64,000 bases of DNA, taken from the NCBI RefSeq assembly GCF_004208535.1, contig NZ_SGIS01000011.1:61489-125488 (forward strand). Reading direction: 5' to 3'. The position numbers and the translations under genes are program-made. Shown piece after piece: positions 1 to 9,132 of the stretch. The notes beneath the pieces are model-generated. The model saw nothing but the letters and a program-made list of their open reading frames with translations, was not told the origin of the DNA and ran no database searches. The stretch is from Sphingomonas populi (GTDB lineage Bacteria > Pseudomonadota > Alphaproteobacteria > Sphingomonadales > Sphingomonadaceae). The first letter of the stretch is position 1; every line of letters starts with the position of its first letter.

Positions 1-703
1 GGAGGAACTTGGGCACGAGGAACAGGCTTATTCCCTTCACCCCGGGGGGGGCATCGGGCAGCCGGGCGAGGACCAGATGCACGATGTTCCCACCGAAATC
101 GTGATCGCCCGACGAGATGAAAATCTTGGTTCCGGTCACCGCATAGCTGCGGCCGCCGGTCTCGACCGCCTTCGTCTTTAACAACGACAGATCCGTGCCG
201 GCGCCGCTTTCGGTCAGCGCCATAACGCCGGTCCAAGCACCGCTGACCAGAGGTTCGAGGTAGATCGCCTTCAGATCATCGGATGCGTGGTGCGCGATTG
301 CTTCCGTGGCGCTGCGCGTTAGGCCAGGGAACAGACCGAACGACACGTTGGAAGCCGAGATCATCTCGTCGAGCCAGAGCTGAAGCACGTAGGGAAGGCC
401 TTGGCCGCCATGAGCCGGATCGGCGGACAAAGCGGTCCATCCGGCATCAGCAAAGTCGCGATATGCAAGTGCGAGGCCGGGTGGCGTATGCACCGTACCG
501 TCAACGAGCTGGCAGCCGACCTCATCGCCATCCCGGTTGATGGGATGCAGCCGCTCGGCGCACATTCGGCCAGCCTCTTCGAGCACCGTGACGGCGAAAT
601 CGGTATCTACGGATTTGTGGAGCTCGTCCATAACCGCGTCGAAGCCGAGCACCTCGCCAAGCAGAAAGCGGTAATCTTCCGTTGGCGGTGTGTAGCCCTG
701 CAT
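1..703 (-). CDS. acyl-CoA dehydrogenase, N-terminal part (runs off window)
   Basis: Reading the minus strand from an ATG at 703 gives about 234 codons open to the window edge. The protein begins MQGYTPPTEDYRFLLGEV and contains the flavin/substrate signature VMALTESGAGTDL followed by GTKIFISSGDHD, typical of acyl-CoA dehydrogenases. These FAD enzymes oxidise an acyl-CoA to the trans-2-enoyl-CoA and pass electrons to ETF. The N-terminal pattern resembles the long (about 580-600 residue) subfamily that includes DmdC, so the substrate is uncertain. It lies 89 bases downstream of a TetR gene on the same strand and may be under its control. The C-terminal part is outside the window. Confidence 0.88.
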   Translation of the reverse strand, partial: MQGYTPPTEDYRFLLGEVLGFDAVMDELHKSVDTDFAVTVLEEAGRMCAERLHPINRDGDEVGCQLVDGTVHTPPGLALAYRDFADAGWTALSADPAHGGQGLPYVLQLWLDEMISASNVSFGLFPGLTRSATEAIAHHASDDLKAIYLEPLVSGAWTGVMALTESGAGTDLSLLKTKAVETGGRSYAVTGTKIFISSGDHDFGGNIVHLVLARLPDAPPGVKGISLFLVPKFL

Positions 704-792
704 CGCAAACCTCGGCGTTGATGGTGACAAGAAGATACACCAAACATCTGTTACAGTCAAATGCGTACGGCGGGCCGGCATGCCACCGACGC

Positions 793-1386
793 TCAGTCGT
801 GTTTGAAAATAGCCAGGATCTGCGTCGCGATTTCGTCGCGTGACAGCCGCCCCGGTCGATACCAATCGGAGACAGAATTTAACTGCGAAAGCAATAGGTT
901 GCGATAAATTGCGCGGTCGAATTCGGGAGCGAGGGGCAGTGCTTCGACCAGCTCTCGGAACTGGTCTTCGAAAGCGTCACGGCGGGCGATAAGCTGCTGC
1001 CGAACCGCAGGAGGCACTTCCCGAAAGTCGTTCATCATTGGCAGGGTCAAAGACTCTGGATCGAGCTGAATCTCGAGCAATGCCGCGCATGCTGCGTGCA
1101 GCTTCTCCCACGGATCGCTCCGGGTCGCGACGTGGCGCGCAATCCGCCTCGCCGCATCGTCGAGCGCGGCATTATGAAGCTCTACGAACAGCGCGTCCTT
1201 CGAGCGGATATGATGATAGAGCGACCCACCCATAACTCCGGCTTGCTCGCCGATGTCTCGCATCGATGTCCCGCGATATCCCTTCGCTGCAAACAGGCGG
1301 GCGGCAATCTCAAGTATCTGGCGACGGCGCGGACGCGTCGTTTCCTCAAGGAGAGCCGCAGGCTGATCGGAAGGTGCGTCGGTCAT
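793..1386 (-). CDS. TetR/AcrR family transcriptional regulator
   Basis: A 197-residue protein with the usual TetR size. The N-terminal DNA-binding domain is clear: RRRQILEIAARLFAAKGYRG (about 20-39), then the helix-turn-helix TSMRDIGEQAGVMGGSLYHH (about 40-59) and the RSKDALF turn. The remaining helical part is the ligand/dimerisation domain. It lies directly upstream of the acyl-CoA dehydrogenase on the same strand, which suggests control of fatty-acid or acyl-CoA metabolism by an acyl-CoA-like ligand. That ligand is inferred only from context. Confidence 0.9.
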   Translation of the reverse strand: MTDAPSDQPAALLEETTRPRRRQILEIAARLFAAKGYRGTSMRDIGEQAGVMGGSLYHHIRSKDALFVELHNAALDDAARRIARHVATRSDPWEKLHAACAALLEIQLDPESLTLPMMNDFREVPPAVRQQLIARRDAFEDQFRELVEALPLAPEFDRAIYRNLLLSQLNSVSDWYRPGRLSRDEIATQILAIFKHD

Positions 1387-1713
1387 CCCTTATCCGCTAA
1401 CACACGCGGGGGATGGTCGGAATGCCTTCCGCCGCTATGCTGGCGAGCGGCGCCTCGACCAAGCGATGGAAAGCTCTCCAAGGGCAGGCTCACTTAGGGA
1501 GACCATGAGGAAGTGTGGGGCATCGACGCTGCGGCGATCTGCCCGAAGGCCCTGTCGCTCCAATTGTCGCTTGCCAGGCTAAATCTGTAGGACCATATTT
1601 TCGCTGCAGTGCGGCATTTCTATTATGTAAACCTGTTGTAGGCGCATTGTGATTCTCTTCACTGCGGTAAATCAGCTTTTTTATCGTTGAAGATTTTTTG
1701 CTAAGAGGTTGGG
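1387..1713. other. intergenic region between divergent TetR and diguanylate cyclase genes
   Basis: This stretch has no convincing gene. The half next to the cyclase (about 1590-1710) is clearly more AT-rich than its surroundings and should hold the promoter. AAGAGG at 1703-1708 is a plausible ribosome binding site for the ATG at 1714. I see no convincing -35/-10 pair or operator palindrome. Confidence 0.5.
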
Positions 1714-3543
1714 ATGTTCCAATCGCTTACCGCTCGGATCGCCGCACTGGGTGCTATTATCGTGGTCGCCTTGCTTACGCTGGCGTGGCTGCTTGCCGGG
1801 GCGTCGGCGGAGACTCGCGAAAATTTCCGGTGGGTTACCCATTCGGGCGACGTAATCGGATCGATGAGGACGGCGCTCATCGATTTGCGCGAAGCCGAAT
1901 CGGGGCAGCGCGGCTTCGTCCTGACGGGTAACAATACTTTCGTCGGATCGTTCGAACGGCATATTTCCGATGCACACCGGGCGATCGCGCGTGTGGTGGG
2001 GACGACGACGGACAATCCCGTTCAGAATGCTCGCGCGCGTGAGTTGCTCAGGCTGATGGATCAGCGCGCGGTCGGGCTGCGGTCGATCCTCAAGATCGCC
2101 CGGCAAGGCGGTTTGGACCAAGCCCGCGCCGTAGTGGCCAGCGGGCACGGTCTCGAACTGATGAATGCGATCTCGTTGCTCGCCGACGGGTTTCTGGAGG
2201 AGGAGCGCTCGCTTCGGGATTCCCGAATCGCGGTGGCGGGCGAGCGGCTTACCCGATTGCAGAGACTGGCATTGGTCGGCGGGTCGCTACTGTCGCTGCT
2301 GGTCGTGCTGGTGTCGGCGCTGGTCATTCGCGGCATCCGCCGCCCGGTCGATGTCATCCGCGATGCGATGACCGCTCTGGGCCGGGGCGATCACGACGTG
2401 CGGATCACCGCTGCGATGGGATCTCGCGAGTTCGGACAACTTGCCGACGGCTACAACCGGATGGCCGATCGGCTCGAAGCCGCCATCGCCGATCAGGGCC
2501 GTAGCGAGCGCGACCTCAAGATCGCCAATGACGAGCTGTTGCGCAACAGTGATGCCTTGCAGGACCGCGGCGAAGCGATCGAGTTGCTCGGCGGCATGGC
2601 GCATCGCATGCAGGCGGCGCGCACCGATGATGAACTGGGGCAGGTGATCCGGGTGTTCGTTCCGCTCGTGCTGCCGGGGATCGCGGGCGCGCTCTACGCC
2701 CACAACAACTCGCGCAACATGCTGCTCCCGATCGCCGGCTGGGGCGGGCTGGCGCCAGAGCGCGAGGGCTTCGCGCCGAACCAATGCTGGGCATTACGAC
2801 GCGGGCAGAGCCATTTCGTCAGCGCGCCGGGCAGCGATATCGTCTGCGCGCATGTCGCGGATGCGGAGATGATCTACCATTGCGAGCCGCTGCTGGCGGG
2901 CGGCGAGGTGATCGGAACGCTCTGTCTGCTCGGCGCGGTGACCACCGAGAATCGCTTCCGCTTGACCGTCATGGCCGAGAATATCGCCTCGGCGCTCGTC
3001 AACCATCGTCTCCAGCGCGACTTGCGCGAGCAGACGATCCGCGACCCGCTGACCGGGTTGTTCAACCGCCGCTATATGGAGGAAGCGCTCTCGCTCGAAA
3101 TCGCCCGCGCGCGTCGATCAGGCGCGCCGCTCAGTGTCGTCATGTGCGACGTCGATCATTTCAAGCGCTTCAACGACGAGTTCGGGCACGACGCAGGCGA
3201 CACCGTGTTGCAGGCGGTCGCCACGGAAATGCAGAGCCGCTTCCGCGATGGGGATCTCGTCTGTCGTTTCGGCGGCGAGGAGTTCACCATCATCGCGCCG
3301 GGCACCACCGCCGAGGCGCTTGCCGGGCGGGTCGAATCGGTCCGTCAGGCGATTTCCGAGATCAGCTTGCGCCAGGGTGGGCGGCTGCTCGGCAGCACCA
3401 GCATGTCCTTCGGCATCGCGACCTGGGACGCCAGCATGAACAACGACGGATCGTCGCTCGTCCAGCTCGCCGATGCCGCCCTGTATCGCGCCAAGCGCGA
3501 CGGGCGTAACCGCACGGCGATAGAACCGACCGAGGAGGCGTGA
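1714..3543 (+). CDS. membrane-anchored diguanylate cyclase (CHASE3-HAMP-GAF-GGDEF)
   Basis: The 609-residue protein would make cyclic di-GMP from two GTP. Order of parts: TM helix at about 8-29, periplasmic four-helix region of CHASE3 type (about 30-180, with LREAESGQRGFVLTG at 58-72), second TM helix at about 186-205, HAMP (about 207-260), short coiled coil, GAF-like domain (about 285-430) and GGDEF domain (about 440-600). The active site is GGEEF (520-524), intact. RDGD at 511-514 stands five residues before it and matches the RxxD product-inhibition site, so feedback inhibition is likely. There is no EAL domain. The gene stands alone, so the sensed signal is unknown. Confidence 0.93.
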   Translation: MFQSLTARIAALGAIIVVALLTLAWLLAGASAETRENFRWVTHSGDVIGSMRTALIDLREAESGQRGFVLTGNNTFVGSFERHISDAHRAIARVVGTTTDNPVQNARARELLRLMDQRAVGLRSILKIARQGGLDQARAVVASGHGLELMNAISLLADGFLEEERSLRDSRIAVAGERLTRLQRLALVGGSLLSLLVVLVSALVIRGIRRPVDVIRDAMTALGRGDHDVRITAAMGSREFGQLADGYNRMADRLEAAIADQGRSERDLKIANDELLRNSDALQDRGEAIELLGGMAHRMQAARTDDELGQVIRVFVPLVLPGIAGALYAHNNSRNMLLPIAGWGGLAPEREGFAPNQCWALRRGQSHFVSAPGSDIVCAHVADAEMIYHCEPLLAGGEVIGTLCLLGAVTTENRFRLTVMAENIASALVNHRLQRDLREQTIRDPLTGLFNRRYMEEALSLEIARARRSGAPLSVVMCDVDHFKRFNDEFGHDAGDTVLQAVATEMQSRFRDGDLVCRFGGEEFTIIAPGTTAEALAGRVESVRQAISEISLRQGGRLLGSTSMSFGIATWDASMNNDGSSLVQLADAALYRAKRDGRNRTAIEPTEEA

Positions 3544-3562
3544 TTCACGCTCCGGTGCTCAC

Positions 3563-5434
3563 CTAACCGCCATGCCGTTGGTAATAGGTCGCGAGCACGT
3601 CGAACGCCTGCTTGCGCTGCCCGGTCTCGGAGATCAGCCCCTTGCGGTTCCAGCCTTGCTGGAAATCGGGATTCTGCCGGCGGGGCGACCGAAAATCCTT
3701 CAGAATCCAGGGTGACAGGCCGCGCAGCGTCGGAACCTTGTCGGCCATTTGCAGCGTGTAGCGGTAATAATCGGCCTGAAAATCTTCGGAGAACTTTTGG
3801 CTTTTGATCGGATCGTGGAAGCCCGCCCGCGCATCCGCGCCCAGTTCGGAGAAGATCAGCGGCTTGTTCGCCGGCACCCGCCATTCGCTGGTGGGGAGAT
3901 CGGTCAGCCGGTCCTGCGTGTACCAGCCGTTATAGGTGTTGATCGCCATGACATCGAGCACATCGGCCAACGGGTCGGCGAGCGTCATGACGGGATGATC
4001 CGCCGTCTTCGACCGTTCGACGAGCAACGCGGCGCTGACGAGGCGTGTGTCGTCGAGCCGGCGGACATCCGCGACCAGCGTCCGCAGGAATGCGTTGCGC
4101 GCGTCGGTAACGGGGGTTTCGTTGGCCACGCTCCAGATCGCCACCGATGCCCGGTTGCGATCGCGCCGGATGTTTTCGGCCAGCATGGTTCGCGCGCGCG
4201 CCAGCGTATCGGGGTTGGACCAGGCGACGCGCCAGTAGACGGGGATTTCGCTCCACACCAGCAGGCCCATTTCGTCCGCCAGCCGCAGCGTCACATCCGA
4301 ATGCGGGTAATGCGCGAGGCGAACGAAGTTGCCGTGAAGTCCGTCCTTGATCTCGCCGAGCAAGGCGCGGGCGGCGGCGGTCGTCATCGCGCGCGTCGGA
4401 TCGACCCCGAGTTCCTCTTCGTGCATCGAGATGCCACGCAGGAAAATCGGCTTGCCGTTAAGCAGGATGTCCGCGCCACGCACCGCGATCGTGCGGAAGC
4501 CGATACGGTCCTGCCAGCTATCCTCGCCCGCAACGACACCGACGTCGTACAGTTTCGGCCGGTCGGGAGACCAGCGGACGAGCGCACGCGGCGCGGTCAT
4601 CGTCGCACGCCAATCGCCATTCGCGTCGGTTACGCCGGCGCGATCGAGTTTAAGCTCGGCGATGCGGAGATGCACGGGGCGGTTCGCGGCCTGTGGACCA
4701 TCGAGATGGACATCGACGGCCAGCCGCCCGTCGCCCAGCAATCGCACCCAGGCGTCATCCACATAGGTATCTGGGGTCGTGATGAGGCGGATCGGCCGGG
4801 TGATGCCGCCGTAATTCTCCCAATCGGTGACGGCGGGCGGCACCGTCGTATCGCTCGCCTCGGAATCGACGCCAACGGTGATCTGGTTGTCGCCGTCGCG
4901 CAGCAACTTCGTCACGTCGAAGGCGAAGGGCGTGAAGCCGCCTTCATGGCGGCCGACCTGCTGGCCGTTGAGGTACACAATTGTCGCATAGTTCGCCGCG
5001 CCGAAGCGCAGGAAAGTGCGGCCCTGTCGCCGCGGTGGCGCGGCGAAGGTCCGTTGATACCACATCAGCCCCTGATAGTGGCGCAGCTCCGGGGCTTCCG
5101 TCAGCCAGGAGGAGGGGAGGGTCGTGATCGGCGAATGGCCGAGGTCGAACTCGTAGAGCACGCGGTTGTCGGAGGCCATCGCCGCGCGCGGATCGATGTC
5201 GCGCCAGCGTTGCTGGCCGACATCAGGCGCCTCGCCGTGAAACCCGGCGATGCCCGAGCGGAACGGATCGATCGAATAATGCCACGGCCCCGACAGGTCG
5301 GTGCCCGCCCTCAAATCGCCGGCGGCAAGCACCGGCGTGGGTGTCGGTGCGGGAGAGGCGTCCTGGGCGGCGAGCGGCGCGAAGGCTATCGCGATCGGCA
5401 TCGTCAAGCCAAGCATGTGGAACAGCGGTTTCAT
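3563..5434 (-). CDS. secreted glycoside hydrolase family 2 protein (beta-glucuronidase/galactosidase-like)
   Basis: About 623 residues from the ATG at 5434. This start is chosen because GGGAG precedes it and it opens a signal peptide (MKPLFHMLGLTMPIAIAF...LAA). A GTG at 5455 overlapping the upstream stop is the alternative. The GH2 order is visible: sugar-binding jelly roll, Ig-like domain, then TIM barrel. The acid/base is the Glu of SVANET (residue 439) and the nucleophile the Glu of IFSELGAD (residue 530). LAHYPHSD and SPWILKDFRSP are also GH2-like. GH2 enzymes remove beta-linked glucuronic acid, galactose or mannose. The hexuronate-type transporter in this locus favours a uronide, but specificity is not proven. 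Confidence 0.88.
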   Translation of the reverse strand: MKPLFHMLGLTMPIAIAFAPLAAQDASPAPTPTPVLAAGDLRAGTDLSGPWHYSIDPFRSGIAGFHGEAPDVGQQRWRDIDPRAAMASDNRVLYEFDLGHSPITTLPSSWLTEAPELRHYQGLMWYQRTFAAPPRRQGRTFLRFGAANYATIVYLNGQQVGRHEGGFTPFAFDVTKLLRDGDNQITVGVDSEASDTTVPPAVTDWENYGGITRPIRLITTPDTYVDDAWVRLLGDGRLAVDVHLDGPQAANRPVHLRIAELKLDRAGVTDANGDWRATMTAPRALVRWSPDRPKLYDVGVVAGEDSWQDRIGFRTIAVRGADILLNGKPIFLRGISMHEEELGVDPTRAMTTAAARALLGEIKDGLHGNFVRLAHYPHSDVTLRLADEMGLLVWSEIPVYWRVAWSNPDTLARARTMLAENIRRDRNRASVAIWSVANETPVTDARNAFLRTLVADVRRLDDTRLVSAALLVERSKTADHPVMTLADPLADVLDVMAINTYNGWYTQDRLTDLPTSEWRVPANKPLIFSELGADARAGFHDPIKSQKFSEDFQADYYRYTLQMADKVPTLRGLSPWILKDFRSPRRQNPDFQQGWNRKGLISETGQRKQAFDVLATYYQRHGG

Positions 5435-5451
5435 GCGTCTCTCCCGTCCCG

Positions 5452-6753
5452 TCACGATGCGGGCTTGTGTTCGAACATCATGCCAGTCGCCTTGCTCGGC
5501 TGGAAGCCCTTCCAGACGGTCGCGGTCGGCGCGCCGGGGCTGAAGGCGGCGATGCGGCCGCGCGGAAGGCCGGGCCAGGTGCCGGCATCCGAAGCGGGCA
5601 CCAGCCCATCGAGGAAGCCCGTCTTGGTCGCATCGTCTTTCACGTAGCGGTCGAGAAAGGCGGTGATGAAATGCGCCTGCACCGCCAGCAGCCGGTCCTT
5701 GCGCCAGACGGCATCCTCCAGCCAGTCGATGTCCCAGAAGGTGCGGCGCATCTCGGGCGGCGCGCCGCTCAACGCGATGCTGTGGCCGGCTTCCTTGAAG
5801 GTCAGCAGGTAGCGGGAGGCGTGGACCTGTTGATCGAACGCGGTGCGGACGCCGGGATCATAGCCGACGACATGATCCTGACTGCCGACGATGAACAGGG
5901 TGGGGGCGGTGATTGTCGCCACGCCCGATCCTGCCCATATCGCCTTGTCCTGAAGGCGCACCGCCGGCGCGATCGCCACCACCGCCTTGAGATGCGCGAC
6001 CTTGAGCCGGTCCGCGTTCGCGCCGCCCGTCGCATAAGGCGCAAGCACTCCGCGCGTCGCGCCGCCAAGCCACGGATCGAGCGGCGCGCCCGCCGCCGTG
6101 AGGACGCCGTAGCCGCCCATCGAATAGCCGATTAACGCGGTGCGATCCGGGTCGACGGCCGCGAAGGGGGCCTGCCCGGCGCGGGCGCGCCGCTGTACCT
6201 CCGCCGCGACGAAGGCGATGTCGAGCGGCCGCCGGGCGAGCGGACCAGCGAACGCGCTCCGGTCACTGATCGGCGGGTCGCGAAAGGCGGGGGCGACGAC
6301 GATATAGCCCTTGCTCGCCAGGTTCTCGCCCAGCCACGCCAACAGTTCGGGCGCGTTGCCGTAGCCATGCGCGAGGATGACGAGCGGGAAACGCCCGTTG
6401 CTGTCCGGCGCGCCCGGTGTCGCGATGCCCGGGATCGTGAACGGCACATCGGCGCCGGTCTCGCCCGAAAGCGCCGTGTGGTACATCGTACCGGGGCCGG
6501 CGCTCGTCGCAGGATACCAGATTTTGAGCGGAAGGTGCCGGTCTTCCACGAGTGGCCGGTCGGCGCCCTTGAGCGGGTTCGGCTGATCGGGCTGAACCAG
6601 TTCGAGGTCGGCGACCCCGACCGGATAGGCGCCGAGCCGGGCGAGTTCGGGCGCATCCACCCCCGGCCGCGCCGGGGGTTCGGCCCCCGGCGCGGCACCG
6701 ATCAGCGCCGCTGCGGCCGCAATCGCCATCAGCGCCCTTGTTGATGTCCGCAT
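5452..6753 (-). CDS. secreted alpha/beta hydrolase (dienelactone/PAF-acetylhydrolase-like)
   Basis: 433 residues with an N-terminal signal peptide (about 1-23). The alpha/beta-hydrolase core shows VILAHGYGN (oxyanion region), nucleophile elbow GYSMGG with Ser211, an acid in FIVGSQDHVVGYD and a late catalytic His in EAGHSIALSG. It probably cleaves an ester. Between a GH2 enzyme and a TonB receptor, a role as carbohydrate esterase (removing acetyl, feruloyl or methyl esters) is attractive but inferred. It is separated from the receptor gene by only 12 bases, so the two are likely co-transcribed. Confidence 0.85.
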   Translation of the reverse strand: MRTSTRALMAIAAAAALIGAAPGAEPPARPGVDAPELARLGAYPVGVADLELVQPDQPNPLKGADRPLVEDRHLPLKIWYPATSAGPGTMYHTALSGETGADVPFTIPGIATPGAPDSNGRFPLVILAHGYGNAPELLAWLGENLASKGYIVVAPAFRDPPISDRSAFAGPLARRPLDIAFVAAEVQRRARAGQAPFAAVDPDRTALIGYSMGGYGVLTAAGAPLDPWLGGATRGVLAPYATGGANADRLKVAHLKAVVAIAPAVRLQDKAIWAGSGVATITAPTLFIVGSQDHVVGYDPGVRTAFDQQVHASRYLLTFKEAGHSIALSGAPPEMRRTFWDIDWLEDAVWRKDRLLAVQAHFITAFLDRYVKDDATKTGFLDGLVPASDAGTWPGLPRGRIAAFSPGAPTATVWKGFQPSKATGMMFEHKPAS

Positions 6754-6765
6754 GTCAGCCCCGGC

Positions 6766-9060
6766 TCAAAAGTTCAGCGCCAGCCGCACGCCGCCATAGC
6801 GACGGAAGTCGCGTGGCAGCAGCGCCTGGGTTGCGATCTGAGGGCTACCGTTAGGGCTGAAGTTGGCTGAGGTGTTGACCAGCGAGCTGTAATATTGCTG
6901 ATCGAACAGGTTGTTGACGAAGCCGACGATTTCCCAGCGGCGATCCTCGTCCCGGACGCCGAGGCCGACGTTGACGATGTGGAAGGCGGGCTGGAAAGTC
7001 TCGGGATCGCGGGCGGCATAATAGAGGCTGCTTTGATACTGCCAGTTCACCTGGGCCACGCCGCGCAGGGTATCGGTCAGTCGGGGCGAATAGTCCGCGT
7101 TGACGTTGAACTTCCACTCTGGCGCCTGCGGGACGCGGGTGCCCGTGAGGTTCTGGCGCATGGGCGTGCCGGTGCAACCCAGCGCCGGCGTCTGTAGCGG
7201 ATAGCACTGCGCCGCCGCGAACGAGGTGTATTTGGCGTCGAGGTATGTCACCGAGGCGCCGAGCGTGAAATCGCTGGCGAGAGTCGCCGAACCTTCGAAC
7301 TCGATGCCCTTGGTGTTGAGGCCGCCGACGTTGGTAAGGCGGAAGTTCGACGTTCCGTTGATCGTCTCGATCGTCTGCGCCTGAAGGTTGTCATAATCGG
7401 TATCGAACAAGGTGACATTGAGCGTGAGCCGACGCCCGAAGAACTGCGTGCGCAGGCCAAGCTCCTTGTCGCGTGAACGCTCAGGGCGGATCGGCCCGGC
7501 CTGCGCGCGGCCCTGGTTGAAGCCGGTGGTCAGATCATAGGTCTGGCCCTTGTACCCGGTCGAATAGGTGAAGAAGCCGCTGACCGTCGGCGTGAATTCG
7601 TAGCGGACGCTGCCGCGATACGTGCCGGCGGTGTCATAGGCCTTGCCGCTGAACGCCGCATTGCCCGCCGCATGATCGACGAAGGTGTACGATACGCGCT
7701 CGTTCTGCACGCGTCCGCCGCCGGTCAGCGTCAGTCCCGGATACACCGTCCAGTCCGCCTGAACGAAGCCGGCGACCTGTCGCGACTTCGAGGAGGCGTC
7801 CCAGTTCGCGATCGAGAAATTCGGTCCGCGAACGAAGGCGCGTGAGAAGGCGTTGGTCGCCGCATAGGCGCCCACCGTATAGCGGAACGGCTTGTCGCCA
7901 GGTGACTGGAGCCGAAGTTCCTGCGTAAACTGCTCCGAATCGAACGAGCCGATCTGATTGTTGTTGCCGAACGTCGTCGTCGAAGATGTGTCATCCTGAT
8001 CGAGATAATCGTCGAGGTGATAGCGATCATAAGACGAGATCGAGATGAGGTTCATGTCGCCGAACACCCCGAACTCGCCGCGCAGATAGCCGCCACCGCC
8101 CTGATATTTGGTGCGTGAGTCGAAGTTGTTGCTGATGTCCTGATTATCCGGGCTGATCGTCACACCGGGAAAGACCGTCGCCGGATCGAGCGTGGCGACC
8201 CCACGCAGCCGCGCGCCGGGCGCGACATGGATGAACGGCCGACCGACATCGGTGTTACCGTTGACGTAGTTGAGCGACAGCGTGATCGCAGCGTCGTCGG
8301 TCGGTTTCCAGCGCAGCTTGCCCCGGACGTTCACCGCTTCGCGACCGCTGACCTGCTTGTCGTTGAAGACGTTGTGGACGTTGCCATCCCAGAAATTATA
8401 TGCCGCCGAGAAGACGTAGCCGACATCCGGCGACAGCGGGCCGGAGACGCTGACATTGGCGCCACGTTCCTGATCGGTCGTCACCACGGCGTTGGCGCGC
8501 ACATGCAACGTGTCGGTCGGATCGCGCGTGATGAGGTTGACGAGGCCAGCCGAAGCCGACTTGCCGTATAGCGTGCTCTGCGGCCCGCGCAGCACCTCGA
8601 TCCGCTCGATGTCGGGCAGGTCGGTGAACGCGCGCGCGGTGAGCGGCACCGGCACTTCATCGACCAGCACCGCGACGCTCGATTCGACGCCGATGCCGAA
8701 CGCGAGCGTGCCGACGCCGCGCAGCGAGATGTTGGAATTCTGCGGCTGCTCGGCCGGGCGCACGATCAGCGACGGCGCGATCTTGCCGAGATCCGCGAAG
8801 TTCCGCACGCCCGCGACGGCGAGCTGGGCCGGCGCGATGACCGAGACGGCGAGCGGCACGCTCTGGATGTTCTCCGCGCGCTTGTTGGCGGTGACGATGA
8901 TGTCGCCGACCGCAACCTCATCCACAGGTGTGGCCGGCGCAGTCGCGGTATCGGCGCGCGGGGTGGCGTCCGGCGCGGTCTGGGCGAGTGCCGGTGGCGC
9001 GCCCAGGGCCAGGATCGCGGCGATGGCGGCGCTCGAAACGTTGGTACGATAGGTCAACAT
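6766..9060 (-). CDS. TonB-dependent outer-membrane receptor
   Basis: 764 residues. A signal peptide (about 1-26, ending ALAQ) is followed by a TonB-box-like DIIVTANKRAEN, a plug domain (VSVIAPAQL...FADLGKIAPSLIV, RGVGT, IERIEVLRGPQSTLYGKSA) and a long beta-barrel ending in aromatic Phe (VRLALNF). GAGGGGACT in front of the ATG is a strong ribosome binding site. These receptors import siderophores or, in sphingomonads, often oligosaccharides, using TonB-ExbBD energy. With GH2, GH31, an esterase and a sugar-acid permease on the same strand, oligosaccharide uptake is the best guess. Confidence 0.95.
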   Translation of the reverse strand: MLTYRTNVSSAAIAAILALGAPPALAQTAPDATPRADTATAPATPVDEVAVGDIIVTANKRAENIQSVPLAVSVIAPAQLAVAGVRNFADLGKIAPSLIVRPAEQPQNSNISLRGVGTLAFGIGVESSVAVLVDEVPVPLTARAFTDLPDIERIEVLRGPQSTLYGKSASAGLVNLITRDPTDTLHVRANAVVTTDQERGANVSVSGPLSPDVGYVFSAAYNFWDGNVHNVFNDKQVSGREAVNVRGKLRWKPTDDAAITLSLNYVNGNTDVGRPFIHVAPGARLRGVATLDPATVFPGVTISPDNQDISNNFDSRTKYQGGGGYLRGEFGVFGDMNLISISSYDRYHLDDYLDQDDTSSTTTFGNNNQIGSFDSEQFTQELRLQSPGDKPFRYTVGAYAATNAFSRAFVRGPNFSIANWDASSKSRQVAGFVQADWTVYPGLTLTGGGRVQNERVSYTFVDHAAGNAAFSGKAYDTAGTYRGSVRYEFTPTVSGFFTYSTGYKGQTYDLTTGFNQGRAQAGPIRPERSRDKELGLRTQFFGRRLTLNVTLFDTDYDNLQAQTIETINGTSNFRLTNVGGLNTKGIEFEGSATLASDFTLGASVTYLDAKYTSFAAAQCYPLQTPALGCTGTPMRQNLTGTRVPQAPEWKFNVNADYSPRLTDTLRGVAQVNWQYQSSLYYAARDPETFQPAFHIVNVGLGVRDEDRRWEIVGFVNNLFDQQYYSSLVNTSANFSPNGSPQIATQALLPRDFRRYGGVRLALNF

Positions 9061-9132
9061 AGTCCCCTCCTCATGATGCCGCGCGATTCACTGTCGGCGG
9101 CGTGGTTGTGAATGATCGATCAGGTCGTTGGG

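Noticed and set aside
3749..5647. 632-codon open frame on the plus strand
   Set aside because: It is antisense to the GH2 gene, is Arg/His-rich and shows no family motifs. High GC makes such long shadow frames common.
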